This document shows, one piece after another, positions 49,964-58,845 of a stretch of DNA of 64,000 nt. Each line of letters opens with the position of its first letter. Position 1 is the first letter of the stretch. Made by a program: the position numbers and the translations under genes. The notes beneath the pieces are model-generated. The model did not search any database and was not told the origin of the DNA. It was given only the letters and a program-made list of their open reading frames with translations. The DNA comes from Mycolicibacterium frederiksbergense (GTDB lineage Bacteria; Actinomycetota; Actinomycetes; Mycobacteriales; Mycobacteriaceae): contig NZ_CP038799.1 of the NCBI RefSeq assembly GCF_012223425.1, positions 744,001 through 808,000 on the forward strand. The letters are read 5' to 3'.

Positions 49964-51112
49964 TCACCGCACGGATTCGAAGAATGCGCGGATGTCGTCG
50001 ACGAAGAGCCTCGGTTGTTCCAGAGCGGCGAAGTGCCCGCCGCGCGGCATGGTCGTCCAATGGGTGATGTTGTAGATCGGTTCGCACCAACTTCGCGGTG
50101 CGCGCAGGACCTCCTTGGGGAAGGCAGCAATACCAGTGGGCAATTCCACACGAGTTGTCGCGTCCAGGGTCTTGAAGCTCTCCCAGTACAACCGGGCCGA
50201 GGAGGAGCCACTATTGGTAGCCCAGTACATCATGACGTTGTCGAGGAGCTCATCGCGGCTGAGCACGTTCTCGGGATGGCCGTCGCAGTCCATCCACGCT
50301 GCGAATTTCTCGACGATCCAGGCCATCTGGCCGACCGGCGAATCGGCCAGTCCGTAGCCGACGGTCTGAGGCCGGGTGGACTGCTGCTCGGAATAGCCTG
50401 TCTCCCAACGCTGATAAGTCGTTAGGGCGGCCAGGGCCAGCTGTTCTTCCTCGGTCGGATCGGTGATGCCGCCCGCTGGAGGGTAAGCGATCGGCATATT
50501 CAGATGGATGGCGGCGCAGTGGCCGCGGTTGCGGCCCATTTGTGTGGTGATCGCTGCGCCCCAGTCGCCGCCCTGGGCGCCGTAGCGCTGGTAGCCAAGG
50601 CGCAGCATGAGCGTCTCCCAGGCCTGCGCGATCTTCCCGACACCCCAGCCGGCGTTGGTGGGCTTGCCGGAGAAACCGTAGCCCGGAAGCGCCGGGCACA
50701 CCACGTGGAAGGCGTCCTCGGCCCGTCCCCCGTGGGCAGTCGGGTTGGTCAGCGGCTCGATCACGTTGTGAAACTCCACGATCGAGCCGGGCCAGCCGTG
50801 GGTGATCACCAGCGGAAAAGCCTCTTGGTGCGGAGATCGCTGGTGGATGAAATGGATGTCCACGCCGTGGATTTCGACGACGAACTGATCGAATCGGTTG
50901 AGGGCGGCTTCACGGGACCGCCAGTCGTATCCGTCGGCCCAATAGGCGGCCAGTTCGCGGGTGTACCCGAGCGGGATGCCCTGGGTCCAGTCCGGTACAC
51001 ATTCGGCTTCCGGCCAACGGGTCCGCGAAAGACGCGTTCGTAGATCGTCGAGAACGTCATCGGCGACGTGGATGCTAAATGGTCTCACTGCGCGCACGGC
51101 ACTCAAGGTCAC
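49964..51112 (-). CDS. Epoxide hydrolase (EHN-domain alpha/beta hydrolase)
   Basis: A 382-residue protein. The N-terminal EHN domain (VRPFSIHVADDVLDDLRTRLSRTRWPEAE) resembles microsomal epoxide hydrolase and is followed by the alpha/beta core. The oxyanion motif THGWPGSIVEF and the nucleophilic aspartate in GAQGGDWGAAI are present, with the conserved histidine in MPRGGHFAALEQP. It opens arene or alkene epoxides to trans-diols with water. It begins 61 bases after the last mce-associated gene and may be transcribed with that operon. Epoxide substrates could arise from oxygenase side reactions. Confidence 0.9.
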   Translation of the reverse strand: MTLSAVRAVRPFSIHVADDVLDDLRTRLSRTRWPEAECVPDWTQGIPLGYTRELAAYWADGYDWRSREAALNRFDQFVVEIHGVDIHFIHQRSPHQEAFPLVITHGWPGSIVEFHNVIEPLTNPTAHGGRAEDAFHVVCPALPGYGFSGKPTNAGWGVGKIAQAWETLMLRLGYQRYGAQGGDWGAAITTQMGRNRGHCAAIHLNMPIAYPPAGGITDPTEEEQLALAALTTYQRWETGYSEQQSTRPQTVGYGLADSPVGQMAWIVEKFAAWMDCDGHPENVLSRDELLDNVMMYWATNSGSSSARLYWESFKTLDATTRVELPTGIAAFPKEVLRAPRSWCEPIYNITHWTTMPRGGHFAALEQPRLFVDDIRAFFESVR

Positions 51113-51173
51113 TCCTCACACGTTGTTATCGGCGGACTCGGGGGCCACCCCGACCCTGAAGTTTGGATGGTGC

Positions 51174-51833
51174 TCATTTCGGCTCGAAACCCGATATCAA
51201 CCAGTGGGATCCGACCTTGTCGAGGCTGACCTGGACTACGGAGTCGGTCTCTGTCGGCGCGTCTTTGCCCACAGTGGTGGTTTGGTCGACGAACACCATG
51301 ACGATGGCACGGTTCTTGCTTACGGAGACGGAGGCGGCGGCTGACACCCTGGCGGTGGCTGAGATTCGTTGCTGCTGTGCCCCAGGAATGACGACATCCT
51401 CCGTCAACGATGTGTATGAACCGCGAAATGGTCCCGTCAGTCGATCCCGCGCAGCCTTCAATTTCTCGGCTGCCGTTTCGGGTGTGTAGGACAGCATCGC
51501 GACCGTAGCTTCGGTGGCGACCTGAACGGTTTCAACGCGGGCGCGATCCTCGTCACTGGCGGTTCCTTCTTGATACTTGAAGTAGGCCGCGCCCAGCGCG
51601 AGCAACAACGCGATAGAGGGCAAGAGCCAGAATCCGAGCGTCCGCACGAAAGTGCCGCCACGATTGTCTGTCGAGGCGACATCGTCGGGGTCCTGGCATT
51701 CTGGCGCTACGTCGGCCTCGCATCCCGACGCGCTTTTCGATGTTTTCTCGGGTGATGGCGGTTGGTCGTCGGCTTTGGCGGAGTGGTCGGCCTCGCCGTC
51801 ATCGGGCTCGACTTTCGCTGGTGAATTCGTCAT
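51174..51833 (-). CDS. Mce-associated membrane protein (second)
   Basis: A 219-residue protein. An acidic N-terminal tail (about 60 residues rich in Asp, Glu and Ser) precedes one membrane segment (TLGFWLLPSIALLLALGAAYF). A periplasm-facing domain of the Mce-associated (Mas/Mam) type follows, including VQVATEATVAMLSYTPETAAEKLKAARDRLTG and the ending VSLDKVGSHWLISGFEPK. These proteins stabilise Mce importers. The ATG at 51833 overlaps the stop of the preceding gene by four bases. It is the last gene of the mce operon. Confidence 0.87.
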   Translation of the reverse strand: MTNSPAKVEPDDGEADHSAKADDQPPSPEKTSKSASGCEADVAPECQDPDDVASTDNRGGTFVRTLGFWLLPSIALLLALGAAYFKYQEGTASDEDRARVETVQVATEATVAMLSYTPETAAEKLKAARDRLTGPFRGSYTSLTEDVVIPGAQQQRISATARVSAAASVSVSKNRAIVMVFVDQTTTVGKDAPTETDSVVQVSLDKVGSHWLISGFEPK

Positions 51834-52498
51834 GCCACGAACTCCACGTCGGCGACCTTCGCATCGTTGCCGACTTTCTGCACCGTGACGCGCATTCGCC
51901 ATGCTCGGGGTTCCTGTTCTGGCCCATCGCCGACCGTGGTCTTCACACTGACCGCGACCAGCACTTGGGCTGTGTCACGGGACTGCGATTCCAAGCCGGC
52001 CTCGGTAATGGTGCCCACCGATTTCGACTTTACTTTGTTGACCACGTCGATGAACGGTTGTGACCGCTGGGAGAACTCGTCGTAGAACGTGCCGGTGGCC
52101 GAGTCGAGAATGCGCTTGACATCGGCGTCGGCGTGCTGCCAGTCGATCGTGGTTAGATTCAGTGCGCCTTGACGTCCGACCTGCACGAACAACTGGCGTT
52201 GTTCGGAGGCTTGATGCGCTTGGTGGGCTTGGTAGCCCAGCCAACTGGTCAGTGCGGCCATCGTCATGACCGCCACCAATCCCATCACAAGCGCGAGTCG
52301 CTGCGGCGGCATTGGGTTTCGCCAGGCGCGATTGGCGTCCCGCTGCTGTTCGTCGTTGACGCCGCCTTCGGGGTCGTCGCCGTCGGCGCCCGCACCGTCA
52401 GCGCCCTCGTCGGGGCCGACATCGAGGGTGTCATCAGGGGCAGTCGAGCACAGTGTGGGATTGTCGCGGGCGGGGTCTTCGGTCGTGCGGGTGGTCAC
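51830..52498 (-). CDS. Mce-associated membrane protein (first)
   Basis: A 222-residue protein with a long acidic cytoplasmic tail (about 60 residues), one membrane segment (RLALVMGLVAVMTMAALTSWLGY), then a mas-type domain: LNLTTIDWQHADADVKRILDSATGTFYDEFSQRSQPFIDVVNKVKSKSVGTI and WRMRVTVQKVGNDAKVADVEFV. It resembles the second associated protein, and both have an NTF2-like fold in known homologues. The start overlaps the mceF stop. It probably anchors or stabilises the Mce complex in the inner membrane. Confidence 0.87.
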   Translation of the reverse strand: MTTRTTEDPARDNPTLCSTAPDDTLDVGPDEGADGAGADGDDPEGGVNDEQQRDANRAWRNPMPPQRLALVMGLVAVMTMAALTSWLGYQAHQAHQASEQRQLFVQVGRQGALNLTTIDWQHADADVKRILDSATGTFYDEFSQRSQPFIDVVNKVKSKSVGTITEAGLESQSRDTAQVLVAVSVKTTVGDGPEQEPRAWRMRVTVQKVGNDAKVADVEFVA

Positions 52499-53952
52499 GG
52501 TTCACCGTCCTCTGGAGGAAGCAGCATGTCCTGCCAGGTGTGCAGCCCGGCGGCGTTCCGGCCCAAATCCGCTTGCCGGTACTGTTTGCCATCAGGTCCG
52601 ATGTAGCTGCCGGTGCTCGGGTCGTACTCGGCAATCGCAATCGGGGCGGTCGCCGGCACAGGGGTGGGCGGCGTTCCCGGCGGCAGCTGCGGAACCGGCT
52701 GACCGGACAGCGTCGCGTTCGGATCACCTTTCCAGTTGGTGCCGTCGTTGAGTGGTACGTAGTTTTCGTCGCTTTCGCACATCTTCACCGTCGGCGCGCG
52801 CTTTCCCGGCCGAGTCACACAGGGCAGGTTGCGAGCCCCGCGGACGTTCGTGAGGCCGGAATCCTGTGGTATCCGGCAGTAAAAGTCACCGGCAGGCTTC
52901 GGTGGGTAATCCACCTCAGTCGGTGAGCGTTGCTGTTGCGCGGGTAGGTATCCCGTTCTGCACGGCGGGGGCACATTGAGGTTCAGGTTGAAGGACAAGA
53001 ACACGCCCTTGTAGTCCTGTTTGGTGTTTCGGTTGGCCAGCGCGGCACCCTGGAGACCGGCGATCTCGATCGGGAACAGGGCGAGGAGCTGCTCGAGGTT
53101 GGGTTGATAGGTCAGCGCCACTTCGCCGAGGCTGACCAGATTGGCCAGCAGGATGGGCAGAGTGGGCCGTACGCGGTCGAACAGCTGACGTACCTGGTCA
53201 GCGGCGGGGGGTCCGTTGACCAGTAAGCCCTGCACCGATTCATCCTGGAGTTGCAGCTGTTTGGTGATTTGAGCGAGATTGGCCGCCCAGGTCTGGATGG
53301 AGTCGGAGGTGTCGGTCTGGGTATCCAAGATGGGTTTGGCCTCGTCGATGAGGGTGATCAGCGCGGGCAGGTTCTTGCGCGCATCGATGGCCAGCGTGGC
53401 GGCACCCCGCGTCAGCCGTGAAAGCTCGGGGCCCAAGCCGCCGAACGCCGTGTAGGACTCGTCGATCACCGTTTTGAGGTTGTCACGCGGGATCGCCTGG
53501 ACACCGGTGTTGACAGCCCGCAGCAGTGCGTTGATGTCGGGGGGGACCGAGGTGCGGTCGGCCGGTATCACGTCGCCGTTCTTCAGCGGCGCACCGTCAC
53601 CGCTTCGCGGGACGAGGTCGACGAACAACTCCCCGACCGCGGTCTGGCTGCCCACGCGAGCCTCGAGGTCCGCCGGGATCTTGATGTCCGACTGCAGCGA
53701 CAGCACGGCATCGACTCCGGTGTCACTGAGTCGGACGTCTGTGACCCGACCCACCGTCGCGCCCCGGTAGGTGACGTTGGCGTTGTCGTACAGGCTCGCT
53801 GCGTCCGGCAGCTTCATGGTGACTTGGTAGCGGCCGACACCGAAGAGCAGACTCGGCAGCCGAAGGTAGTAGAAGGCCATGCTTCCACCGGCCAACAGTG
53901 TCACCACTCCAAACACGGCCAGCTGCAACCGGACTCGTTTACTCAGGTACAT
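52495..53952 (-). CDS. mceF: Mce family protein F
   Basis: A 485-residue Mce protein. One N-terminal membrane anchor (RLQLAVFGVVTLLAGGSMAFYYL) is followed by the MCE/MlaD domain (GRYQVTMKLPDAASLYDNANVTYRGATVGRVTDV), a long helical region with many conserved Asn and Gln, and a tail rich in proline. Six such proteins (A-F) form a hexameric tube that carries hydrophobic molecules across the cell envelope. The ATG at 53952 shares one base with the mceE stop (TAATG). F is the usual last subunit. The cargo is not known. Confidence 0.9.
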   Translation of the reverse strand: MYLSKRVRLQLAVFGVVTLLAGGSMAFYYLRLPSLLFGVGRYQVTMKLPDAASLYDNANVTYRGATVGRVTDVRLSDTGVDAVLSLQSDIKIPADLEARVGSQTAVGELFVDLVPRSGDGAPLKNGDVIPADRTSVPPDINALLRAVNTGVQAIPRDNLKTVIDESYTAFGGLGPELSRLTRGAATLAIDARKNLPALITLIDEAKPILDTQTDTSDSIQTWAANLAQITKQLQLQDESVQGLLVNGPPAADQVRQLFDRVRPTLPILLANLVSLGEVALTYQPNLEQLLALFPIEIAGLQGAALANRNTKQDYKGVFLSFNLNLNVPPPCRTGYLPAQQQRSPTEVDYPPKPAGDFYCRIPQDSGLTNVRGARNLPCVTRPGKRAPTVKMCESDENYVPLNDGTNWKGDPNATLSGQPVPQLPPGTPPTPVPATAPIAIAEYDPSTGSYIGPDGKQYRQADLGRNAAGLHTWQDMLLPPEDGEP

Positions 53953-55091
53953 TACGGTCCTTGGTCCAACCGGTAGGGGACGATCAGCGGATTTCGCGCG
54001 GTGTAGGGGCTGGGCAGTTGCCCGATCGTTCGGCCCCACTGCAGTTCCAGTTCGGTGAGCTTGCCTTCGAACCGGGTACCGGTAAACAGCGCCGCGTCGA
54101 TGCGACTCAATGTCAAGTCGACGATGGTGGTGATGTTGGCGTAATCACCGCGCCACCACTTGGTGAGGTTGTCTTTCACGAACGGAACCGTGGTGAACAA
54201 GTTCAGTGAACGGGTGAGCGCGGGACCGGCGTTCGCCAGTGATTCCAGCACGGGTCCCAGGTCGTTCAGGATTTGGATCAACGACTCTTGGGACTGGTTG
54301 ACTGAGTCGGCGGCCAGCGCGCTGAATTTGCCGAGCTGGTCGACCGCCTCCACGAGCTGGTCGCGTTCGGCGTTGATGACCGCAAGCGCGTCGGGAATCG
54401 TTTCGAGGGCCTTGTCGATGACTGGTTTTTGTGCCGCGAACTGGGCGACCAGATTGTTGAGGCTTTCGGTGGCCGCGATGATGTCGCCGATTTGACCGTT
54501 GACGTTGGCGGTGAAGGTGTCCAGCTGTGTGAGCAGGCTGCGGAATTCCTCTTCCCGGCCTCCGAGCGCGGACGTGATTGCTGCGGTGATGTCCTGTACT
54601 TGCCCCACTCCGCCGCCGTTGAGCAGGAGGGATACCGACGCCAGGGTCTGTTCGGTGGACGGGTAGGCCCCAGCCGAGGTCAGCGGGATCAGCGAACCGG
54701 CCCGAAGTTTTCCCGCCGGGCGAACATCGGTGGGGGGTGCCAACTCGATGTGCAGTGAGCCCAGCAGGCTGGTTTGACCCAGCGACACGGTCGAGTTGGC
54801 GGGAAGATCGACGTCGCCATTGAGTGCGAGCGTGAGCAGCGCATGCCAGCCTCGACGCTCGATCTTCGTGACGGTGCCCACATTGACGTCGCCCACTCGG
54901 ACACGCGAGTTCGGCTGCAGATTTTCGACATCGGGCATTTCGGCCTGGATCGTGTAGGAGCCCTTCCCGTTGCCTTGCGTCCCGGGCAGCCGAAAGGAGT
55001 TCAGGCCGCGAAAACCGCATCCCGACAGCGCGGCGATGGTCAGTGCGATCACGATCACTGCGCCGGCGCGAACGCAGCGCTTCCTCGTCAT
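53952..55091 (-). CDS. mceE: Mce family lipoprotein E
   Basis: A 379-residue Mce protein with a lipoprotein signal: a charged start, a hydrophobic stretch (VIVIALTIAALSGC), and a lipobox cysteine at LSGC. E subunits of mce operons are normally lipoproteins, which supports the assignment. The MlaD-type domain follows at SYTIQAEMPDVENLQPNSRVRVGDVNVGTV, then the helical tail. It overlaps mceD by four bases (ATGA) and mceF by one, so all subunits are coupled in translation. Confidence 0.92.
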   Translation of the reverse strand: MTRKRCVRAGAVIVIALTIAALSGCGFRGLNSFRLPGTQGNGKGSYTIQAEMPDVENLQPNSRVRVGDVNVGTVTKIERRGWHALLTLALNGDVDLPANSTVSLGQTSLLGSLHIELAPPTDVRPAGKLRAGSLIPLTSAGAYPSTEQTLASVSLLLNGGGVGQVQDITAAITSALGGREEEFRSLLTQLDTFTANVNGQIGDIIAATESLNNLVAQFAAQKPVIDKALETIPDALAVINAERDQLVEAVDQLGKFSALAADSVNQSQESLIQILNDLGPVLESLANAGPALTRSLNLFTTVPFVKDNLTKWWRGDYANITTIVDLTLSRIDAALFTGTRFEGKLTELELQWGRTIGQLPSPYTARNPLIVPYRLDQGP

Positions 55092-56437
55092 GAGCCGCCC
55101 CCGGGCGGAATCATCATGCCGGGCAGCCCGGCGGCCGGATCGGTCTGCTGATCCGACGGGCCGGGAACCGGCACCGGGGCTTCGGCTGGCAGCGCTGGCC
55201 CGGCAAGCGGTGGCGGCGCATTCGGGTCGGAGGCCGTTGCGCCGAGCGGCGACGTCGGCTGCGGCGGAATGTAATCCGGGCGCATCCAGTCCTCACTGTA
55301 GGTGACTTCATTCGGCCGGGCGCTGGCCTGGACAAAGGGGTTCACCCCGATCGGGGGGAAGTTGTATTGGCGGTTCTTGATGATCGGCGCCAAGTACTGC
55401 ACACATAACTTCGCCGACTGTTCGTTGTTCAGTCGCGACGCGGCCTGTACTGCGCCGCACAGAAAGGTGATCGGATCCGAGAAGTTGGCGACGTTGAGGG
55501 CTCCGGTGAGCGTGCCCTGGGCGGGCTTGTAGAGGTTGGCGGCGTTGGACAACGTCGTCGGCGCGATATGCAGCAGCTGTTTGATGTCGTCGGTGCTGTC
55601 CGTCAGTGCCTGTGAGACCGACGTCAACTTGTCCGACGTGGCGCCGATCGTCTCGCGGTTTGCGGCGACGAAGGCCGTCAGGTCGCTCACCACGTCATTG
55701 AGATTCTTCACCGCATCCCCGACTTCGGTCGGGTTGTTGGTCAGTAGCCCGGTGACCGACGCGAGGTTCTGATTCAGCTGACGTATCAGGACGGTGCTGT
55801 CCTGCAGCGCAGACACGAGTGTCGAAAGATTCTTGACGCTGGTGAAGATGTCCGGGCTGTGATCGGCTAGCGCGGACACCGACTGGGACAACTTGATGAT
55901 GGCGTCGCGTATTGCCGGGCCTTGGCCGCGCAAGTTGTCGGCGGCGGTGTTGACCAGGGCGCCCAGCGTGCTGACTCCGCCGGGCTCGGTGGGCTGCAGC
56001 AGTGTCGTCAGCCGTTCGAGCTGTTGGCGGACTTCGTCGAACTCCACTGGAACCGCGGTGCGTTCCCTGGGGATGATGGCGTTGTCGTGCAGCGTCGGGC
56101 CACCGGTGTAGCCGGGAGTCAATTGGATGGCGCGGGAGGTCACCAGTGTCGGCGACAGGATGACGGCTTTGGCATCGGCGGGCACCGTGTATTTCGCGTC
56201 GACCCAGAAGGCAATCTTGACTTGTGTGGGCTGCGGTTCGATGGCGTCGATTCCGCCTACGCGAACGCCCTTGATGCGGACATCATCGCCGACGAACACC
56301 CCGTTGCTGTTGTCGAAATAGGCGACGACGTGCAGGCGATCGGACTGCTGTGCCGCGCGCGCCACCGCAATCGACCCGCCGGCGATGAGGCCCACCAAAA
56401 CGATGGCCAATCCGAGTTTGGTCCGAGATTTCGTCAT
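55088..56437 (-). CDS. mceD: Mce family protein D
   Basis: A 449-residue Mce protein with an N-terminal anchor (LGLAIVLVGLIAGGSIAVARAA), then the MCE domain (LHVVAYFDNSNGVFVGDDVRIKGVRVGGIDAIEPQ). A long alpha-helical part follows, ending with a proline-rich tail (PPQPTSPLGATASDPNAPPPL). Such a tail on D is also seen in other mycobacterial mce operons. It overlaps mceC and mceE by four bases each. The protein would form one layer of the transport tube across the periplasm. Confidence 0.92.
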   Translation of the reverse strand: MTKSRTKLGLAIVLVGLIAGGSIAVARAAQQSDRLHVVAYFDNSNGVFVGDDVRIKGVRVGGIDAIEPQPTQVKIAFWVDAKYTVPADAKAVILSPTLVTSRAIQLTPGYTGGPTLHDNAIIPRERTAVPVEFDEVRQQLERLTTLLQPTEPGGVSTLGALVNTAADNLRGQGPAIRDAIIKLSQSVSALADHSPDIFTSVKNLSTLVSALQDSTVLIRQLNQNLASVTGLLTNNPTEVGDAVKNLNDVVSDLTAFVAANRETIGATSDKLTSVSQALTDSTDDIKQLLHIAPTTLSNAANLYKPAQGTLTGALNVANFSDPITFLCGAVQAASRLNNEQSAKLCVQYLAPIIKNRQYNFPPIGVNPFVQASARPNEVTYSEDWMRPDYIPPQPTSPLGATASDPNAPPPLAGPALPAEAPVPVPGPSDQQTDPAAGLPGMMIPPGGGS

Positions 56438-57762
56438 GGTCTGCCTTGGGGAATCGAGGAATCTGTTGGTCCGGGCGCGACTTCGCCGGGCGCCGGCACG
56501 AAGACCGGGCTTGGGCTGGGCGGCTGTGGGCCGTGCTGATCGGCTGGTGGGGATGCGGGCGGACCTGGTGGGGGTCCACCTGGCGGAGGGGCCGGCACGG
56601 GTTCGCGGTACGGGTAGCGGGGATCGCCCGGATTTCCGGTGATCGCGTCGGGCAGCGTCAACTTGGGGTCGCCACCCTGGCCGGTCCTCGGATAGGGAAT
56701 CGGCAGCGCCGGAGTGCCGGGCTGGCCCACCTGGGGGTCGTCGCGCTCGGAAGGTAGCAGCACGTTGGGATCCAGACCGAGGTCGGAGAACGCCGCATCG
56801 ACGAACGGTTGAATGAACTGTCCGGGCAGTAGGTTGGCGAGGTAGGCGTTGAAGAAGGGGCCGGCTGCGATGGTCTCGCCGAACTGCATCGCATAGGCTG
56901 CCAGCCCTTTGATGGACTCTTGGATTTGAACCTTGCGGTTGTCGAGGATCTCGAGAACCCCGTTGAGCTTGTCGAGGGCGGGTTTGAGCGTCGTCTTGTT
57001 TTCCGCAATGAACCCGGCGATCTGCCGACTGAGCTGAGTGATGTTCGTCGAGATCTCATCCAGCGCAGCGCTTTGCGAACGCAGCTGCGCCAGCAACGCA
57101 TTGGTGTCGGAGATCAGACGCACTATGTCGGTAGTGCGTTCGCCCAGGACGGTGGTCGCCTTGGCGGCGTTCGCGAGCAGTTCGCGCAGCCGGGCATCGC
57201 GCTGGTTGAGAGTTTCCGAGAAACGTGCGACACCCGCGACGGCGAGGCGCAGGTCATCGGGGGTGTCTTGGAGCGTCTGGGACAGCACTGCTAACGACGT
57301 TGACAGTTGCTCGGTGTCGAGCCCGCTGATGGTAGTCGTAAGGTCTCCGAGGGCGTCCGGCAATTGATACGGTGAGGTCGTCCGCTCGACAGGGATGGCG
57401 CCGGAGAGTGTCCCCGCGCCGCGGGTCGTGAGATCAAGGACCTTATTGCCAAGCACACTGGTCGTCTTGATCGACGCCTCGCTGCGGTCCCCCAGCCGGA
57501 TACCGTCGGCCACCGTGAACTTGACCAGTACCCACTGCCCGTCGAGCGTGATGCTCTCGACTTGGCCGGCGGGAGCGCCCGACACCCGCACCGGAGCTCC
57601 GGTGGTCAGTCCACCAGCCTCGTCGAAATATGCCGAATAGGTCTTGCCGGAGGAGACGAACGGCAGCTTGTCGTAGTTGAGCGCGCCGAGGACCAGGGCG
57701 GCGGTGGCCACGACCCCGATGGCTCCCATGAGAACGAAGTTGCGCTCCGCGAACGGCTTCAT
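56434..57762 (-). CDS. mceC: Mce family protein C
   Basis: A 442-residue Mce protein. The N-terminal anchor (FVLMGAIGVVATAALVLGALNY) precedes the MCE domain (TYSAYFDEAGGLTTGAPVRVSGAPAGQVESI), and there is a long proline-rich C-terminus (PVPAPPPGGPPPGPPASPPADQHGPQPPSPSP). I chose the ATG at 57762, which overlaps the mceB stop by four bases. Thirty more in-frame codons exist upstream but lie within mceB. The proline-rich tail probably extends into the cell wall. Confidence 0.92.
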   Translation of the reverse strand: MKPFAERNFVLMGAIGVVATAALVLGALNYDKLPFVSSGKTYSAYFDEAGGLTTGAPVRVSGAPAGQVESITLDGQWVLVKFTVADGIRLGDRSEASIKTTSVLGNKVLDLTTRGAGTLSGAIPVERTTSPYQLPDALGDLTTTISGLDTEQLSTSLAVLSQTLQDTPDDLRLAVAGVARFSETLNQRDARLRELLANAAKATTVLGERTTDIVRLISDTNALLAQLRSQSAALDEISTNITQLSRQIAGFIAENKTTLKPALDKLNGVLEILDNRKVQIQESIKGLAAYAMQFGETIAAGPFFNAYLANLLPGQFIQPFVDAAFSDLGLDPNVLLPSERDDPQVGQPGTPALPIPYPRTGQGGDPKLTLPDAITGNPGDPRYPYREPVPAPPPGGPPPGPPASPPADQHGPQPPSPSPVFVPAPGEVAPGPTDSSIPQGRP

Positions 57763-58787
57763 TGGGGTGTGCACCTGCCGCTGTCTTGTCCCGCCATCTT
57801 GATGTACACGGGTTGTCCGCCCTTTCCATTCACTTTCAGCAGCAGATCGCACAGGTAGAAGGCGAAGTAGTTGCCGTAGAGCCCTTGCCGCAGCAGTACT
57901 CGGTAGGCATCAGGCAATGTATTGAGGAGGTTGTCGAAGTAGTCACGATCTGCGAGCACAGCGGTCGCGGTTCGATCGGTCTCGTGCACAGTTTTCTGCA
58001 GCGGTGGTCGGGCTTGTGCGAGAAGGTCGGCGATCGACCGGGCAGCCTCGTTGGCATAGGCCACTCCGTTGCTGATGTCCTGCTTGCGGGCTTGCAGCCC
58101 GTGCACGAGCTGCGACAGCGAGTCGACAGCCTTGCCGAATTGCTCGCTGTGCTCGCCCAGCGATCCCAGCACCGCGTTCAAGTTGACGATGGTTTGCCCG
58201 ATCAGCTCGTCTCGGTCGGCCAGAGTGTTCGTCAGCGCTGCAGTCTGAGCCAGTATGGAACCGATCGTGGCGCCTTGACCCTGAAAAGCTGCGATGAGTT
58301 GGCTGGTGAGAGCGTTGACCTGTGTGGGGTCCAGGGCGCGGAACAGCGGCCGGAACCCACCGATCACGGCGTCCAGATCCAGTGCCGGCGCGGTGCGATT
58401 CAACGGAATTGTGTCGCCGGGCCGCAGTTTCTTGGTCCCGCCCGCGCCTTCCTCGATCGCCAGGTAGCGGTCTCCGATCAGGTTGTCGTATTTGATGACA
58501 GCGCGGCTGCCGTCGGTGAGTACCACCGAGTCGTCGGCCCCGAACTCGACCTGCACCGTCGAGTCATCGCGGACTGTGATGGTTTGGACCTTGCCGACCT
58601 CCACACCGGCGATGCGGACGAAATCCTCGCTCTCCAGTCCGCTGACGTTGGTGAAGACAGCGGTATAGGTCTGTTCGCGCTCGAAGCGCAGCTGTGCGAA
58701 GACGGCAAAGAGGGCAAATGCACCCAGAGCGCACACGAGCACGAAGATGCCGAGGCGCCACAAGACAGCCGACACTCTATTGGTCAC
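57759..58787 (-). CDS. mceB: Mce family protein B
   Basis: A 342-residue Mce protein. Its anchor is RLGIFVLVCALGAFALFAVFA and its MCE domain is TYTAVFTNVSGLESEDFVRIAGVEVGKVQTITV. I prefer the GTG at 58787, with GGAGGGG nine bases upstream, over the ATG at 58808, which would overlap that site. B is usually the shortest subunit, as here. It ends inside the mceC start. The C-terminal CDLLLKVNGKGGQPVYIK is near the usual end of B subunits. Confidence 0.9.
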   Translation of the reverse strand: MTNRVSAVLWRLGIFVLVCALGAFALFAVFAQLRFEREQTYTAVFTNVSGLESEDFVRIAGVEVGKVQTITVRDDSTVQVEFGADDSVVLTDGSRAVIKYDNLIGDRYLAIEEGAGGTKKLRPGDTIPLNRTAPALDLDAVIGGFRPLFRALDPTQVNALTSQLIAAFQGQGATIGSILAQTAALTNTLADRDELIGQTIVNLNAVLGSLGEHSEQFGKAVDSLSQLVHGLQARKQDISNGVAYANEAARSIADLLAQARPPLQKTVHETDRTATAVLADRDYFDNLLNTLPDAYRVLLRQGLYGNYFAFYLCDLLLKVNGKGGQPVYIKMAGQDSGRCTPQ

Positions 58788-58845
58788 GGCTAAGCTCCCC
58801 TCCGACATCTGCGGGTATGTTTCGAACCATTTGCGTGGCGGGCGG

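Noticed and set aside
57762..58793. Plus-strand frame of 343 codons opposite mceB
   Set aside because: It is a shadow of the mceB codon pattern. The minus strand has a membrane anchor and an MCE domain and fits the operon.
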